NCBI GenBank assembly: GCA_032871835.1
Contig: CM065301.1
Coordinates: forward strand, 8,874,413 to 8,938,412
Source: Dipteronia dyeriana
Taxonomy: Eukaryota; Streptophyta; Magnoliopsida; Sapindales; Sapindaceae
Reading direction: 5' to 3'
DNA: 64,000 nt
The translations under genes and the position numbers were made by a program. This document shows, piece after piece, positions 10,935-22,475 of this stretch (its first letter is position 1; every line of letters begins with the position of its first letter). Under the pieces are notes generated by a model. The model was not told where the DNA came from. It ran no database searches and saw nothing but the letters and a program-made list of their open reading frames with translations.

Positions 10935-11489
10935 CTAGTCTTGATCTTCTTGTTCGTTATCATCAACATCATCATTTGGAGTAGTGAATGGCATATTCAA
11001 GTCGAAAAAACCATCAAAATCGTCAAAAGGTGGCAACAGATGGTTTTCAGCCGTTGGATTGATGACCCCATTATGATCTCCAGGAGGAGGAAGCCATTCG
11101 GTCTCACTGAGCCCGTAATTCGTAGCAGCCGTGAAGTCGAAGAGCGGAGGCCTTGGTTGGCTTGGCGGTCGAGGGTCGACGTGACTCTTGAAAAGATCAG
11201 AGACTTTGAACTGAACTCCGGTTCCGGTTCTCTGGATGATCGACGGCTCTGCTTTGCACAAGAGCCACGCGATGGTCTCGCCTTCGGTCTTGAAGTGGAG
11301 CTCTTGAGTCAGCTGAAAGATCCGAGCTGCGCTCAACTGTGGTAGCCGGATACGGCTCTCTCGCCCTTCCACCATCTTGCGGCGTTCTTTCCGGTCTCTC
11401 CTTTCGCCATCTCGGCTTTTCAGGAAATCAGGTTTGGCTCTTTGGCCTCCCCCTGAAGTACTTGAAGATCCAGCCCTACTTACATTCAT
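10935..11489 (-). CDS. TCP-domain transcription factor, class I-like (TCP gene 1)
   Basis: A single-exon 184-residue protein. The TCP basic helix-loop-helix domain spans about residues 30-95: basic region [20 protein letters not shown], then [20 protein letters not shown] and [21 protein letters not shown] proteins are plant-specific nuclear factors that control growth and cell division. The short basic region and WLL..AEP..I..TGTG end point to the PCF (class I) group. The C-terminus is acidic ([12 protein letters not shown]) and contains FDLNMPF, which resembles but does not match a DLNxxP repression motif. The protein is shorter and more diverged in the basic region than common PCF members. 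A TATATAA box lies about 50 bases upstream of the start. It is the only intact copy of the local TCP array. Confidence 0.88.
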   Translation of the reverse strand: MNVSRAGSSSTSGGGQRAKPDFLKSRDGERRDRKERRKMVEGRESRIRLPQLSAARIFQLTQELHFKTEGETIAWLLCKAEPSIIQRTGTGVQFKVSDLFKSHVDPRPPSQPRPPLFDFTAATNYGLSETEWLPPPGDHNGVINPTAENHLLPPFDDFDGFFDLNMPFTTPNDDVDDNEQEDQD

Positions 11490-11538
11490 TTATCTTTCAA
11501 CTCAATTGTGAGAAAAAAAAGAGAAAGATAGATAGGGC

Positions 11539-11545
11539 TTATATA
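11539..11545 (-). promoter_or_regulatory. TATA box of TCP gene 1
   Basis: The minus strand reads ACTATATAAGCC about 50 bases before the ATG. The equivalent place in the other copies reads ACTATATATTC (unit 2), ACTATACAAACC (unit 3) and ACTATATAAACC (the inverted copy), so the box is part of the duplicated unit. Confidence 0.6.
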
Positions 11546-11690
11546 GTAAAAAAGAATAGTGTTAGAAAGTGATAGGGAGATAAAGTTTTAGATCGAGAAG
11601 CCGAGTGTTGTGACTTGCGACGACGTTTTCGGATACCTGTCCTTTTGTGAAGAATTCAATAGATAAAATTTCTTTAGTCTTATAACCATT

Positions 11691-12031
11691 TGTGAAATTT
11701 AATCTCTCTAATATTTCTTCCACAAATATCCATTCAATAGATTACAGTTGAAATCCAGGTTTTTATTTTATTTTTCTATATTACTATTCTTCAAAAGAGA
11801 TTAATGAACCTTGTACTAATTTTAGAAGCTACTAAATGTTTAGATTCCTCCCCAAGTTAGTAAATAAATAAATAAATAATTAAGTAGGGAAGCTTCTAGT
11901 TTATTTTATGTAATTCTCATTATTATTATTTAGAGTAATACTATATAAAACCCAAAAAGTTAACCTAAATGATATGGTAAGTGAGTTGTCATCGCCAGAC
12001 AAATCATGAGATGTGATGAATGGATAGATCA
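11691..12031. other. Intergenic
   Basis: AT-rich, with no supported gene. Confidence 0.6.
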
Positions 12032-12477
12032 CTTAGAGTATCTCCAATGTAAATGTATATTTTTTAGTTTCTAAATGGTGTCATATCAACATTTTTATTT
12101 ATTATGGGTCCACTTAAAAAAAAATTAAATAAATGCATATTCACACCTCCAATTCAATTATATAAAGTCAAATATGCATTCATTTTATGACCAATCATAA
12201 TAAAATAATTATTACATTCTCTTTCCTTTTTTATTTTACAATTAAATGAGCTTTAATATTATTGGTGGATTAAGTTAGAAATCATAGTCAGCATTTTTAG
12301 GAGAGTTTCTACAATTAGAAACTCAACTCCATAATTTCTAACTTTTTGTTTGCCGCATCATCTCCATATTGAAGTTAGATAATTGTATTGGAGAGAGTTT
12401 TTCTAACTTTTTAACTATCTATCATATGTGGCAATCAATTTTCTCCAAATGTATATTTGCATTGGAGATGCTCTAAG
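12032..12477. mobile_element. MITE with AGAGYATCTCCAATG termini (copy 1)
   Basis: A 446-bp AT-rich segment bounded by inverted ends CTTAGAGTATCTCCAATGTA and (read inward from the right) CTTAGAGCATCTCCAATGCA. The similarity extends into AAATGTATATTT on the left and AAATATACATTT on the right. It has no coding frame. The termini recur at 15661-17043 and 46001-46430. A target duplication could not be fixed, so superfamily is left open. Confidence 0.7.
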
Positions 12478-13555
12478 CACAATATTTGTGTTGGTTTTTG
12501 AACTAGTTTTTTGAACTAGTTTTTTGGGTTGTAGAGTTAGTGTATTATTTAACTTTTTTTTAATATTACATCATTCAGAGTTTGGGGAGGGGCACGGTCC
12601 GGCTCTGAGACCAATGTGAACTATAGATTACGAGGCCCTCAACACTCCACGTGTGTTTACTTAATTGTTTTTTTTCTATTAAATACTTGTAAAAATTATT
12701 ATAATAATATTTTAATGTGTAGGCTTTTTATTTTTAAGTAAAAATGAATGTGAACCTTTTTTTTAAGAAAGAAAGAATGTGTCCATTTTTTAATCAAACA
12801 TATGTTGACATTTTTTAATCCTACATGGGCCGGCACAAACCGATAGATATATATCTAATATTTACATCAACAACAAAATTCGGAGGTCCTTTTTTTTTTG
12901 GGAGCTCGACGGTTGTGTTATTAGGCCCTCTAGGGTCGATGTTGGGAGTAGGGATGTCAAAATTACTCATTGGTTTCGGGACTTGTCTCATTAGAGACGG
13001 GTTTAGGCCTACCATTTATGTTGCGGTATAGGGCAAGTATATATATATTCAATCCCCGATTTAATTTCGGTATGGTTATGAGATTTTAAGTCTCTACATT
13101 GCCCCATCCCCGTACCCCGTTATCAATATATATATATATTAAAGCACATAATTAGTACTGGAATTAACACTAAAAAAATTAGTATTGTGACTACTTTATT
13201 CAGAAAACATAATTTCCCCTCATTTTCCCCTCCCACTGACATAATTCTCCCTCTCTTTTTTCTTTCCTTTTTTCCATCCATTGAAACACTACTATATTCT
13301 AGATCATTATATATAATATACCTCGAACTATTATTTTCATATTATGCAATAATTTTGATATGATCTTTATCAAAAATTTATTTAAAAAAATACTTTAATG
13401 AGATGAGGATGATATGAGGCTAAAAATCGATACTCTAATGGGGAAAATAGGTCCGAATATCGTTGGGTGACTCTTGGATATGCACAGAATAATAGTCTGA
13501 AATTGTTGATTGCATTTTCATTGATTATGCACAACACAATAGTGTTGATTGATTT
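12478..13555. other. Intergenic, AT-rich
   Basis: No supported gene. It has TA microsatellites near 13037 and 13125 and a moderately GC-rich patch at 12890-13020 without recognisable protein. Confidence 0.55.
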
Positions 13556-15275
13556 TTGGTGTATAAGTCTGATATCCCAGATATATACAAAAGCACGATA
13601 ATGAAATCTAGATATGCTTCATTATTTGAACATGTATTTCCATGTAAATCCATTGATGAAGCAAGTTCGTCAAAACGAACACATACTGAAAGTTGTGAGG
13701 ACCAAGAGCAAGAAGTTGAGGATGAACCTAGACGTAGCAAAATTGCTAGGACAAAAACATCTTTTGGTTTATAGTTTCTGACTTATTTGCTAGAAGGTAA
13801 ACCTCGAACTTTTAAAGAAGTGGTGAGTTCTTCAGAAGGACTTTTGTGGAAAAGGGCTATCAAGAGTGAAATTGATTCCATAATACAAAATCACACTTGG
13901 GAATTAGTGGACCTTCCTTCAGGATGTAAACCGTTAGGGTCCAAATGGATTTTCAAGAGGAAAATGAAAGCAGATAGATCAATTGACAAGTATAAAGATA
14001 ATCTTATAATTAAAGGTTACACTCAACGAGAAGTCCTAAATTCTTTGATACGTATTCTCCTGTAACGAGAATAACCTCAATTAGAATGATACTTGCAATC
14101 ACAGCTTTACGAAATCTTGAAGTACATCAAATGGACGTGAAAACAACTTTCTTAAATGGAGATCTAGATGAAGAGATCTACATCATCTAGATATACATGG
14201 AATAACTTGAGGGTTTTTTTGCTCCAATACAAGAAAAGAAAGTCTGTAAATTGGTGAAGTTTTTATACGGTCTAAAGCAAGCACCAAAACAATTGCATAA
14301 GAAATTTGACAATGCTATGATGTCAAATGGTTTTAAAATCAACGAATGTGACAAATATGTTTATGTGAAGGATACAAGAAATGACTATGTCATTTTGTGT
14401 CTTTACGTTGATGACATGCTCATTGTTGGTAGTGATGATAAAATGATCAAATCTATTAAGGATATATTGAAATCAAGATTTGATATGAAAGATATGGGAC
14501 AAGTTGATGTAATATTGGGAATAAAAAACTCAAGGACATCGAATACACTCATTCTAAGTCAGTTACATAATGTTGACATGATTCTTGAGAAATTCAACAA
14601 AAATGATTTTGAAATATCCAGAACATCAGTAGATACAAATCTACACCTATCCAAAGATAAAGGTGATAGCATTTCTCAACTAGAATATTCTAGAGCGATA
14701 GGAAGCCTGATGCACTTAATAGGTTGTACAAGACCAGACATAGCTAATGTAGTTAGCAAATTAAGTAGATACACGAGTAATCCAGAAAACAATCGTAGGA
14801 AAGGAATAGTAAGAGTTCTGAAGTACTAACAATTCACTCGTAATTATGAATTGTATTATACCAGATATTATTTTGTCATAGAAAGATACACTGATGCAAA
14901 CTAGATATCTGACATGAAAGATTCAAAATCAACTAGTGGGTATGTGTTCACACTAGGAGGTGCAACAATATCAGGAAATCCTCCAAACCGACATGTATAG
15001 TCAAATCCACCATGGAATCTGGTGAAGAGGCTGAATGGCTACGCCAATTCTTAGAGAATGTTTCAAGATAACCAAAGCATGTGTCGACGATTTACATCCA
15101 TTGTGATAGTCAATCAACAATAGGAAAAGCATAGAACAACATGTATAAAGGGAAGTCTAGACATATACGTCGAAGACATAATACCATTAGACAACTACTC
15201 TCAACTGGAGTTATCTCCATTGACTATGTAAAGTAAAAAGATAATATTACGGATCCGCTAACCACGTAAATTTTT
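13556..15275 (+). pseudogene. Ty1/copia pol fragment (RT and RNase H), broken
   Basis: Plus-strand frames resemble a copia polyprotein from just before RT to the RNase H end. The linker ends TSFG, followed by the RT start with NHTWELVDLPSGCKPLGSKW and IFKRKMKADRSIDKYK (about 13890-14000). Next come FLYGLKQAPKQLHKKFDNAM (about 14260), the active site CLYVDDMLIVG (about 14400) and a tail with GSLMHLIGCTRPDIA (about 14700). RNase H remnants ([17 protein letters not shown]) run to about 15275. Frameshifts occur near 14030 and 14200, with several stops after 14829. No LTRs, gag or integrase core were found nearby, so it is a fragment. It lies between TCP units 1 and 2. Confidence 0.8.
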
Positions 15276-15989
15276 CTTGTTTTGCTATGCCTTTTATTTT
15301 ACCTATTATTTTGTATCTTGACAATTTTCACAACAAATATGTTATATTTCTCAAAATCAAAACAAGAGTACCAAACCCAAAATAACTTCTAGATGAAATT
15401 AATTATTAACATTCACATAACATTTAAGATCCAAGTAATTAAATTAATGTTCCATTTGTTTCTTAATTAATAGCTTCATAAATCATTCTCAACTACGGAT
15501 ACGTATGTTACTTAAAAAAAAAACTTATACATATGTTCATTTTTGGTTAGTGTTAGCACCGGATCGAGCAAAATGATGCTTCACATATTAGGAAAAAAAA
15601 AGCAAGTAAAACATTTTCTACTGATAAAATGGAAACCCTAATGTGCAAACAACAATTATAAGAGCATCTTCGATGCAAGAGTGACTTTTGAAAAAAAAAA
15701 TATCACATAGAATAAATAGGTAGTCTATTAATTTATATATATCTAATACAATTGTGCATATTCAAACTAACACTGATGTGGTAAAAAAATATTATACATT
15801 GTCAATATGACTGTCTACTTTCAGACGGTCTGTTGTACAAATATTTTTTCGGTTGACTCCGTAAGTATAAAATATTGACATTAATTTCTCATTTATTTTT
15901 TGTAAGGAAAAAAATAAGAAAAAAAAAACAAAATTAGACACATCATTACAAATAAATGTGCTTTAATTTAAACAGAAGCATTTATTTTT

Positions 15990-16160
15990 AACATTAGAAT
16001 TTTATTAAGAACAACCAAACAAGGCATAGGAAAACAACAACATAAACCAAAAAACAGAACTGAGCCAAACCGAAACTAGAAAAACAACAACCACTACATA
16101 GAAAGAAGAATAAACAAAGCAGAAAAGAAAAAAACCCTAAAACCTCATAGACGAACTAAA
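15990..16160 (-). mobile_element. Possible LINE 3' end fragment
   Basis: Read on the minus strand, this T/G-rich segment ends in CCTTGTTTGGTTGTTCTTAATAAAATTC, which resembles the 3' UTR of the LINE at 45300-45360 (TTGAGCACTTAATAAAGC). There is no coding sequence and no long poly(A), so this is tentative. Confidence 0.25.
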
Positions 16161-16164
16161 CTAA

Positions 16165-16922
16165 GGTCCAGTTTGACATTGTTGTGCTGTGGGGAGAAGT
16201 GCTTTTAAAATTGCTGTGTGGGGAATTGCTGTGAGGGGAATTGCTTTTGGAATTGCTGTGGGAAGGATCAGCTGAGTGTTTGGTAAACTGATTTTCAAAA
16301 GTGCTGTGAGAACTAAAAACAACTTCAATGTGTTTGGTAAACTGAAATAAAAAATATTGTGAGTGTGTAAAATTACTAAAAGGACATAAACATCTAAATG
16401 GTACTAATGTGCTATACTTTACATTTTTCTTGTTTATTTGTGTTTAATGTTAAGTGTTATATAATTATGGTCATTTATTGAATTTATTAGCCCCATTTTT
16501 TATTATACTTTATTTAATTAATTAGTCTCATTTCTTTATTTATTTATTTTATTCTACTTTATTTTTTTATTTTATTTTTATTCTACTTTATTGAATTAAT
16601 TATCCAATTTTTTTATACAATTATGGCAACTTTTTTTTTTGTACAGAAATATAAGTCCAATTTTTTTTTTGTTAAATTTCGTTAAAGGCAAGGACAAAGT
16701 TGGAAAGTTAGTAAAATTTCATATAATATAACTGTAGCGCGTTTTCTAAAAGTAGAAGCCAAAATCCAAAAGCATGTATTTGTAGCTTCTCAAAAACTCA
16801 GATGGGAGAAGCTAAAAGTGACCAAAAGCACTTCACCGCGATTTTACCAAACACCATGTCTTAGGTCCAGAATCACTTTTGATTCCAAAAGCAGCTGGGG
16901 AAGCAATACCAAACTGTTCCAA
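16165..16922. mobile_element. MITE-like element with GGTCCAGTTTGACATTG ends, nested
   Basis: The left end GGTCCAGTTTGACATTGTTG is mirrored by the right end, which reads inward GGAACAGTTTGGTATTGCTT. The internal sequence carries repeated GTGTTTGGTAAACTG motifs and poly-T tracts and has no coding frame. Inverted ends of this sort are common in hAT-like non-autonomous elements. Target duplications were not resolved. Confidence 0.55.
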
Positions 16923-17740
16923 GAAAGAAGACCAAAATTTTGAGTTAATTGTCTATCAAGTCTATCTTTATGCTGCATAGTAAGTAAGCCTTTTGACATT
17001 GTTGGTATGTTAACGATTATTGGTATTACAATAGAGATGTTCTAATAAAGATTGCTATGCAGTTTCGTGAAAATCCAGCAAAAGAGAATGCCTCATAGAT
17101 GACAACAATTAGGTACTCTTTGGACAACTCTCAAAAGGATTTGGTTCCTCTCAAAAGGATTTGGTTCCTCTTCTTACCTTTTCTTTTTTCTGATTTTTTA
17201 AAGCATACGATTGGTTGTTGATAAAATGGTTATGAAAACCAATCATATTTTAACCACACATTCATTACAATATTTATTTATTATAAGACTATATGAGGTT
17301 CCTAAAAACCCAGAAATTATTATCACTAACAAATTAAAACAACTCTCATCTTAATTATTGCCACCTTTTCTCTTCTTCTCTTTATTCTCTTGTTTTGTGT
17401 TCGTAGCAGAAATTTCTGGATACTGCCTAGGGTTCAACATATGAATGCTTTATGCCTTTTCCTCTTAGATCGGTCTAATTTTAATTTTAAAAAATGATGC
17501 AGTTTCATTGCTCATCAACACACTAAAAAACCAATCGTAGATAATAAAAATTGAGATTTTTTGCTTCTTAAAAACATAGCCATAGATGGTGTTTCTTTAG
17601 TTTTCTTGATATTTGAAAAGCAAAAAATTACAATCCAGATAATAAATAAAGCTGTTGACAGACTCACACAGAGACACCCACAATAGTTTTCATATCTATA
17701 GATATAGAAGCATCGACCTAGCTTTGTCTAGCTAGTCTTT

Positions 17741-18286
17741 TTATTCTTCTTCGTTTTCATCAACACCATCATTATCATTAACATCATCAAGATGATCATT
17801 TGGATTAGCGAAAGGCATATCAAAGTTTAAATTATCAAGATCGTCAAAAGGTGGTAGCAGCTGTGTGTTTTCAGCCGTTGGATTCTTCAACACAGGAGGA
17901 AGCAGCTCGGCGTCACAGTCCCCGTAATTCGTACCAGACCTGAAGTCTAACTGCAGAGGTGGGCTCGGCGGTCGGGGTTAGACATGATTCTCATAGAGAT
18001 CGGAGACTTTGAACGGAACTCCGGTTCCAGTTCTCGCGATGATAGAGGGCTCTGCTTTGCACAAGAGCCACGTGATGGTTTCGCCATCGGTCTGGAAGTA
18101 GAGTTTACGAGTGAGCTGAAAGATCCGAGCGTCGTACGAGGGTGATAACCGGATACGGCCCACTCGACCTTCCACCTTCTTGTGACGGTCTTTCCGGTTT
18201 CTCTTTCGGCCGCTGTCTCTGCTTTTCGAGCTTTCGGCTGCAGTGTTTGATGAATTGGGTTTGGCTCTTTTGCTCTGGGGATTCAT
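17741..18286 (-). pseudogene. TCP gene 2, one in-frame stop
   Basis: A 181-codon frame homologous to TCP gene 1 over its full length: basic region [20 protein letters not shown], helices [19 protein letters not shown] and [18 protein letters not shown]. It has one TAA directly after ...YENHV (ending at 17978), where the paralogue at 10935-11489 has Asp. Beyond the stop the frame stays open and homologous to the natural end (LLPPFDDLDNLNFDMPFANP, then an acidic tail). It may make a protein ending just after the TCP domain (102 residues), or be a young pseudogene. The leader with its TATA-like element is conserved upstream. Confidence 0.8.
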
Positions 18287-18542
18287 TTTTCTTTCAACTC
18301 AATTGAACCCTTTTGTCGGAAAACTGAAAGTGAGATAGAGATAGAGATGTAGCAAAAAAAAAGAGTGAGAAAGTGAGAATATATAGTGAGATAAAGATTT
18401 AGAGTGAGAAAGTGAGTGGCGGGATTAGGTTTTTTCAAAACTGTCATTTTTGTAGAATTCAACGGATAAAATTTCTTTTGTCTAATCAGTAATCACCGTG
18501 TGTACGTGTGCTATTTAATTTCGGGTGTTTCTTGTATAAATA

Positions 18543-18840
18543 TGTAAGGGGTTCGATTAACACATAAATTAATATGTATAGATATATAATTGATCCGAAT
18601 AACTTAAACATGTTTCTATATCATGATTAATTAAACCTTAGATATATGTACTATTGACCTATATCAATTCAAGAGAAAATTGAAAAAAAATCGATAATGG
18701 AAGCGTATCTGAATCCATTGCTAGAGATTTGTAAACGGGTTGTGATCTTCTAAATTATCACGACCTCCATGTTCTATTTTGATCGGTTGATGGGGAAACA
18801 GAGAAAACAAAAGTATCGTATAATTTGGGGACCATAACCC

Positions 18841-18875
<35 letters not shown>

Positions 18876-19091
18876 ATAATCAAATTATTATATGTTGGCT
18901 ATTTCTAATTCGGCCCTTCAACAAATTAGAAATAGCACTCTGGTATCTACACATTAATTCCATGACAATTATACCCTTAAGCCTTAATACTTTAAATTTT
19001 AATTAGATCACTTTAATTTAGGCTTAACAAAAATATATCACAACACATTTAATATTCACATTGTGGCCCCATATGATAGAATTTTCTAACA
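18543..19091 (-). repeat. 3' LTR of copia element A
   Basis: A 549-bp LTR. On the minus strand it begins TGTTAGAAAATTCTATCATA, matching the LTRs at 53600 and 58697 (TGTTGGAAAATTCCATCATA), and ends CGAACCCCTTACA. A (TA)n tract lies at about 18845-18872. A purine-rich CCAGTGGAAGAT precedes it and serves as polypurine tract. Confidence 0.9.
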
Positions 19092-19518
19092 ATCTTCCAC
19101 TGGGCCACATATGTAACTTTTCAAATGTGTATGACTTTATGAGCTATAAAATTTTGCTATCACAATTTTATGGTGTATCCGAACAATCTAGTCTATTGAT
19201 TATGCTGACATAGGATCAAAGCGGTTTTCGTCACATTTAGCGTGACTAAACCCATCAATGGTCACATATACCAACATAACCAAATGACATAGATCAATCA
19301 TGGATGCGTATCATGGAAATTACATGCAATGTGATCTATACATGTATATTCCAACTGGTCCTACTTTATTCCTTAGTGAGATCAAAACTTAACACAATGT
19401 AACAGTGTAATTAACCAAATACTTTATTTCTGATCAGAAAATATCCAAATACATAAATGCATAAGTATATCCAAAATCAAATATAGAGCAATAAAATACA
19501 AAATTATACAAACTCCCA

Positions 19519-21700
19519 CTATAATGTGATATCCTCACACAAAATAACACCCATATGAGCAGTGTGCTCATGAAAGACCTTGGGTGGTAATTCCTTTGTA
19601 AGCTGATCCGATATCATGGAGTTTGTCCCTATGTGCTCTATGGATATATGTCCACTCTGTACTCTTTCCTTCACAACTAGAAACTTAATGTCAATATGCT
19701 TTAACTTAGATGAGCTTCTGTTGTTGTTAGAATATAGCACTGCTGACTTATTGTCACAATATAGTTTGAGTGGTCTTTCAACACCGTCCAGAATGCTTAG
19801 CCCAGTGACAAAATTTCGTAGCCATATTCCATGGTTGGATGCCACATAGCATGCTACAAACTCTGCTGCCATGGTGGAAGAAGCTATGAGTGTCTGTTTG
19901 ACACTCTTCCAAGAAATAGCTCCACCAACCAACATGTATATGTAGCCTGATGTGGATCTCTTACTGTCTTGGCATCCAGCTAAATCGGAGTCGGAATACT
20001 CTATGATCTTAAACTAATCCGATCTCCTATATGTGAGCATGTAATCTTTTGTTCTCTTCAAATACCTTATAACTCAATTGGCTGCTTCCAATGATCCATC
20101 CTAGATTTACTTAAATATCTACTTAACATACCAACAATGTACGCAATATCCTGACGCGTACATACCTGAGCATACATTAGACTCCTTACAGCTGATGCAT
20201 AGGGAATCTTCTGCATTTCCTTAGCTTCAAGGTTACTTTTAGGGCACTGATTGATACTGAACTTGTCTCCCTTAGCGACAGGGGTGTCATTTGGTTTGTT
20301 GTCCTGCATGCCAAACTTTTTGAGCACTGTATCGATATAGCTCCTTTGTGATAATACAAGAATATACCGAGAGCTGTCTTGTTGTATCTGGATCCCTAAT
20401 ACAAAGGAGACGTCACCAAGATCTTTCATCTCAAAATTCTTTGATAGAAATCTCTTGGTTTCATGCAACATGCCTATATCATTTATGGCAAGCAGTATGT
20501 CATCGATATATAAAACCAAGAATATGTGCTTACTCCCACTGAATTTTTGATACACACAATTATCAACAACATTTATCCCAAAACCAAACGAGATAATCAC
20601 TTGATGAAACTTATGGTCCCACTGACGGGAAGCTTGTTTGAGTCCATAGATGGATTTTATCAATTTGCAAACCATATTCTTTGGGTCTCCCGACTCAAAA
20701 TTTCCTGGTTGCACCATATAAATTGTTTCGTCAATGTCACCATTGAGAAACTCCATCTTGACATCCATCTAATAAAGCTCAAGATCAAAATGTGCAACAA
20801 GTGTCATGATTGTCCTAAAAGAGTTTTTCGTTGAAACCGGAGAGAAAGTCTCTTTATAATCAATCCCTTTCTTTGGGGTAAAGCCTTGAGTTACAAGACG
20901 AGCCTTATACCTCTCTACATTACCTTTCGAATCCCTTTTGGTTTTAAATATCCATTTACAACCAATGGGTTTCGCACCTTCTGGTAATGGGACAAGTTTC
21001 CAAACCTTATTGTTTTGCATAGACTTATATTCCTCATCCATGGCATCAATCCATTTTTGAGAGTTGGAACCCTGCATGGCTTGATGGAAGTTGATTGGAT
21101 CATTTTCCATCATTCCAACGTCTTCCTCATGTTCCTGGAGAAATACGAAAAAAATCATCTGGAATAACATTTCTCCTTTCTCTAGTGGATTGCCTTAATG
21201 ACACTGGTTCTTGAGGTTGTTGAGTTTGTTCCTCATGAACAATTACTTCATCTTGAATGGGGGTTGTTCAATATTGTCTGGTTGAGGATCCAGATTTGCT
21301 TCTTGATCAATGACAGGTATAGAAACCTGCACATTGTCAAAAGCAATAATAGGAATCGTCACCGATTCTTCCTAAAAGACAATGTCTCTAACATTATTTC
21401 TCCTCCAGAACTCAACATCCTCAAAAAATGTTACAGTTTCCGTTTCAAAATTGACCTAAGTGTTAGATCATAAAACTTATAGCTCCTTGATCGCTTAGAG
21501 TAGACGATGAAATAGCTGCTCACAGTTTTGGAGTCCAATTTCCTTTCATGCGGCCTGTAAGGCCTTGCCTCAGCTGGACATCCCCACATGTGAAAATGCT
21601 TTAGACTCGGCTTTCTACCTGTCCAAAGCTCATTAGGTATTTTGCAACTTTATTATTCTTCCTCTATTTACCCTTATCCTTATAGGTTCTAGCCAAATGA
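19519..21700 (-). pseudogene. Copia element A: integrase tail, reverse transcriptase and RNase H, broken
   Basis: Minus-strand order: an integrase C-terminal scrap (about 21620-21450, ...WGCPAEARPYRPHERKL), a degraded linker, then RT starting about 21060 (NNKVWKLVPLPEGAKPIGCK, WIFKTKRDSKGNVERYKARL) with a single TAG just before MDVKMEFLNGD (20768). The active site is FLVLYIDDILLA (about 20520), with Ile instead of the usual Val in YVDD. RT continues to about 20067, where the frame breaks. RNase H resumes with an intact end (19935-19519: ASNHGIWLRNFVTG, LYCDNKSAVLYSNN, HIDIKFLVVKERVQ). No protease or integrase catalytic core is present. Confidence 0.85.
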
Positions 21701-22355
21701 GCACTTTCGGTTCTGTCTCACTTCAGTCTCTCTTCCTCTTACACACAGTAAGAAATGAGCTCATTAAGAGTTCATTTTTTTTTCCTTTTGACAGTTGTAA
21801 CTGACCTTAAACTGACTGTATTGTGCAGGAAGTGATATTAATACCAAATGCACGAGCAAGTCGTTAGACAACTCGAGTTTCAGTGCCTTATGCTTTGAAG
21901 CAATATGAGACATTTCCATAAAGTACTCCTTAATGTTCCCTTTGCCTTTGTACTTCATAGAAATCAAGCTTTACAAATGCAGTGCTTGTTTCTGCCTTAT
22001 CATTTTATTTTACAAAACGCTTTTCAATTTCGGTTAGGAACTCTTTGGCTTTGGTTATCTTTTCAGATACCACACCCCTAAATGCCTCTGAAATGTTGCG
22101 ATTGATGATCATAAGACTCATGCGATTTGAGCAATCCCACTTCTCAAAGTTCTTTCTATTATCAAGAGAACTTGCATCTGTAAGAGAAGCCGGTTGCTCA
22201 ACCCGAAATGCAAGGTCCAGATCTATGCAGCCGAGAACAATGAGTATGTTCTCCTTCCAAATCCTTAAAGTTGATCCCATTAAGCATGGGTATATAGTTG
22301 GTATTAGCAGATATAGTAAAACATTAGCTTGAAAGAGAACAAAACAAACAAACAA
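21701..22355 (-). pseudogene. Copia element A: gag fragment
   Basis: A copia-type Gag N-terminal domain beginning at about 22320 (KENILIVLGCIDLDLAFRVE, then NRKNFEKWDCSNRMSLMIIN). A frameshift lies between 22005 and 21967. The second half, EYFMEMSHIASKHKALKLEL and LLVHLVLISLPAQYSQFKVS, is followed by a stop. The zinc knuckle is missing: after the ...YKDKGK region the sequence jumps into integrase C-terminal sequence, exactly as in element B. Confidence 0.8.
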
Positions 22356-22475
22356 ACATGCTCACATTAAAAACCAAATACAACAATCAACAAATTCAAA
22401 TAATGGTAAATCCCATCTCAAGATACCTAGCACATCATTAATATCAAGTCTTTGGACAGTAATATTAATTGTAAA

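Larger units (their letters stand above)
10210..11690 (-). repeat. TCP tandem unit 1
   Basis: A segment with TCP gene 1 that is repeated at 15325-18500 (unit 2) and, interrupted by an Athila-type element, at 24070-24604 plus 36175-37500 (unit 3). Shared 3' flank landmarks are GGAAACCCTAAT (10470, 15630, 24094) and AACCCAGAAATTAT (10546, 17308, 24337). Shared 5' landmarks are the short GA-rich leader and AATTCAA(T/C)(A/G)GATAAAATTTC (11653, 18455). Confidence 0.75.
15661..17043. mobile_element. MITE with AGAGCATC termini (copy 2), carrying nested insertions
   Basis: The left end AGAGCATCTTCGATGCAAGA and the right end (read inward) AGAACATCTCTATTGTAATA match the termini of the MITE at 46001-46430. 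Internal similarity continues (CTGATGTGGTAAAAAAATA; GACACATCATTACAAATAAA against GACACGTCACTAAAACAAAA). A block of about 0.9 kb from about 15990 to 16940 has no counterpart in the other copy and represents nested insertions. Confidence 0.65.
15325..18500 (-). repeat. TCP tandem unit 2, enlarged by insertions
   Basis: The second copy of the TCP-bearing segment. The homology with 10210-10500 is clear at 15325-15660 (for example ATCAAAACAAGAGTA and ATAGCTTCATAAATCATTCT). It is interrupted by a MITE with further insertions (15661-17043), resumes near 17290 and continues through the TCP copy to about 18500. Confidence 0.75.

Noticed and set aside
10815..11345. A 176-codon plus-strand frame
   Set aside because: It is the antisense shadow of the TCP gene at 10935-11489, whose domain is unmistakable on the minus strand.
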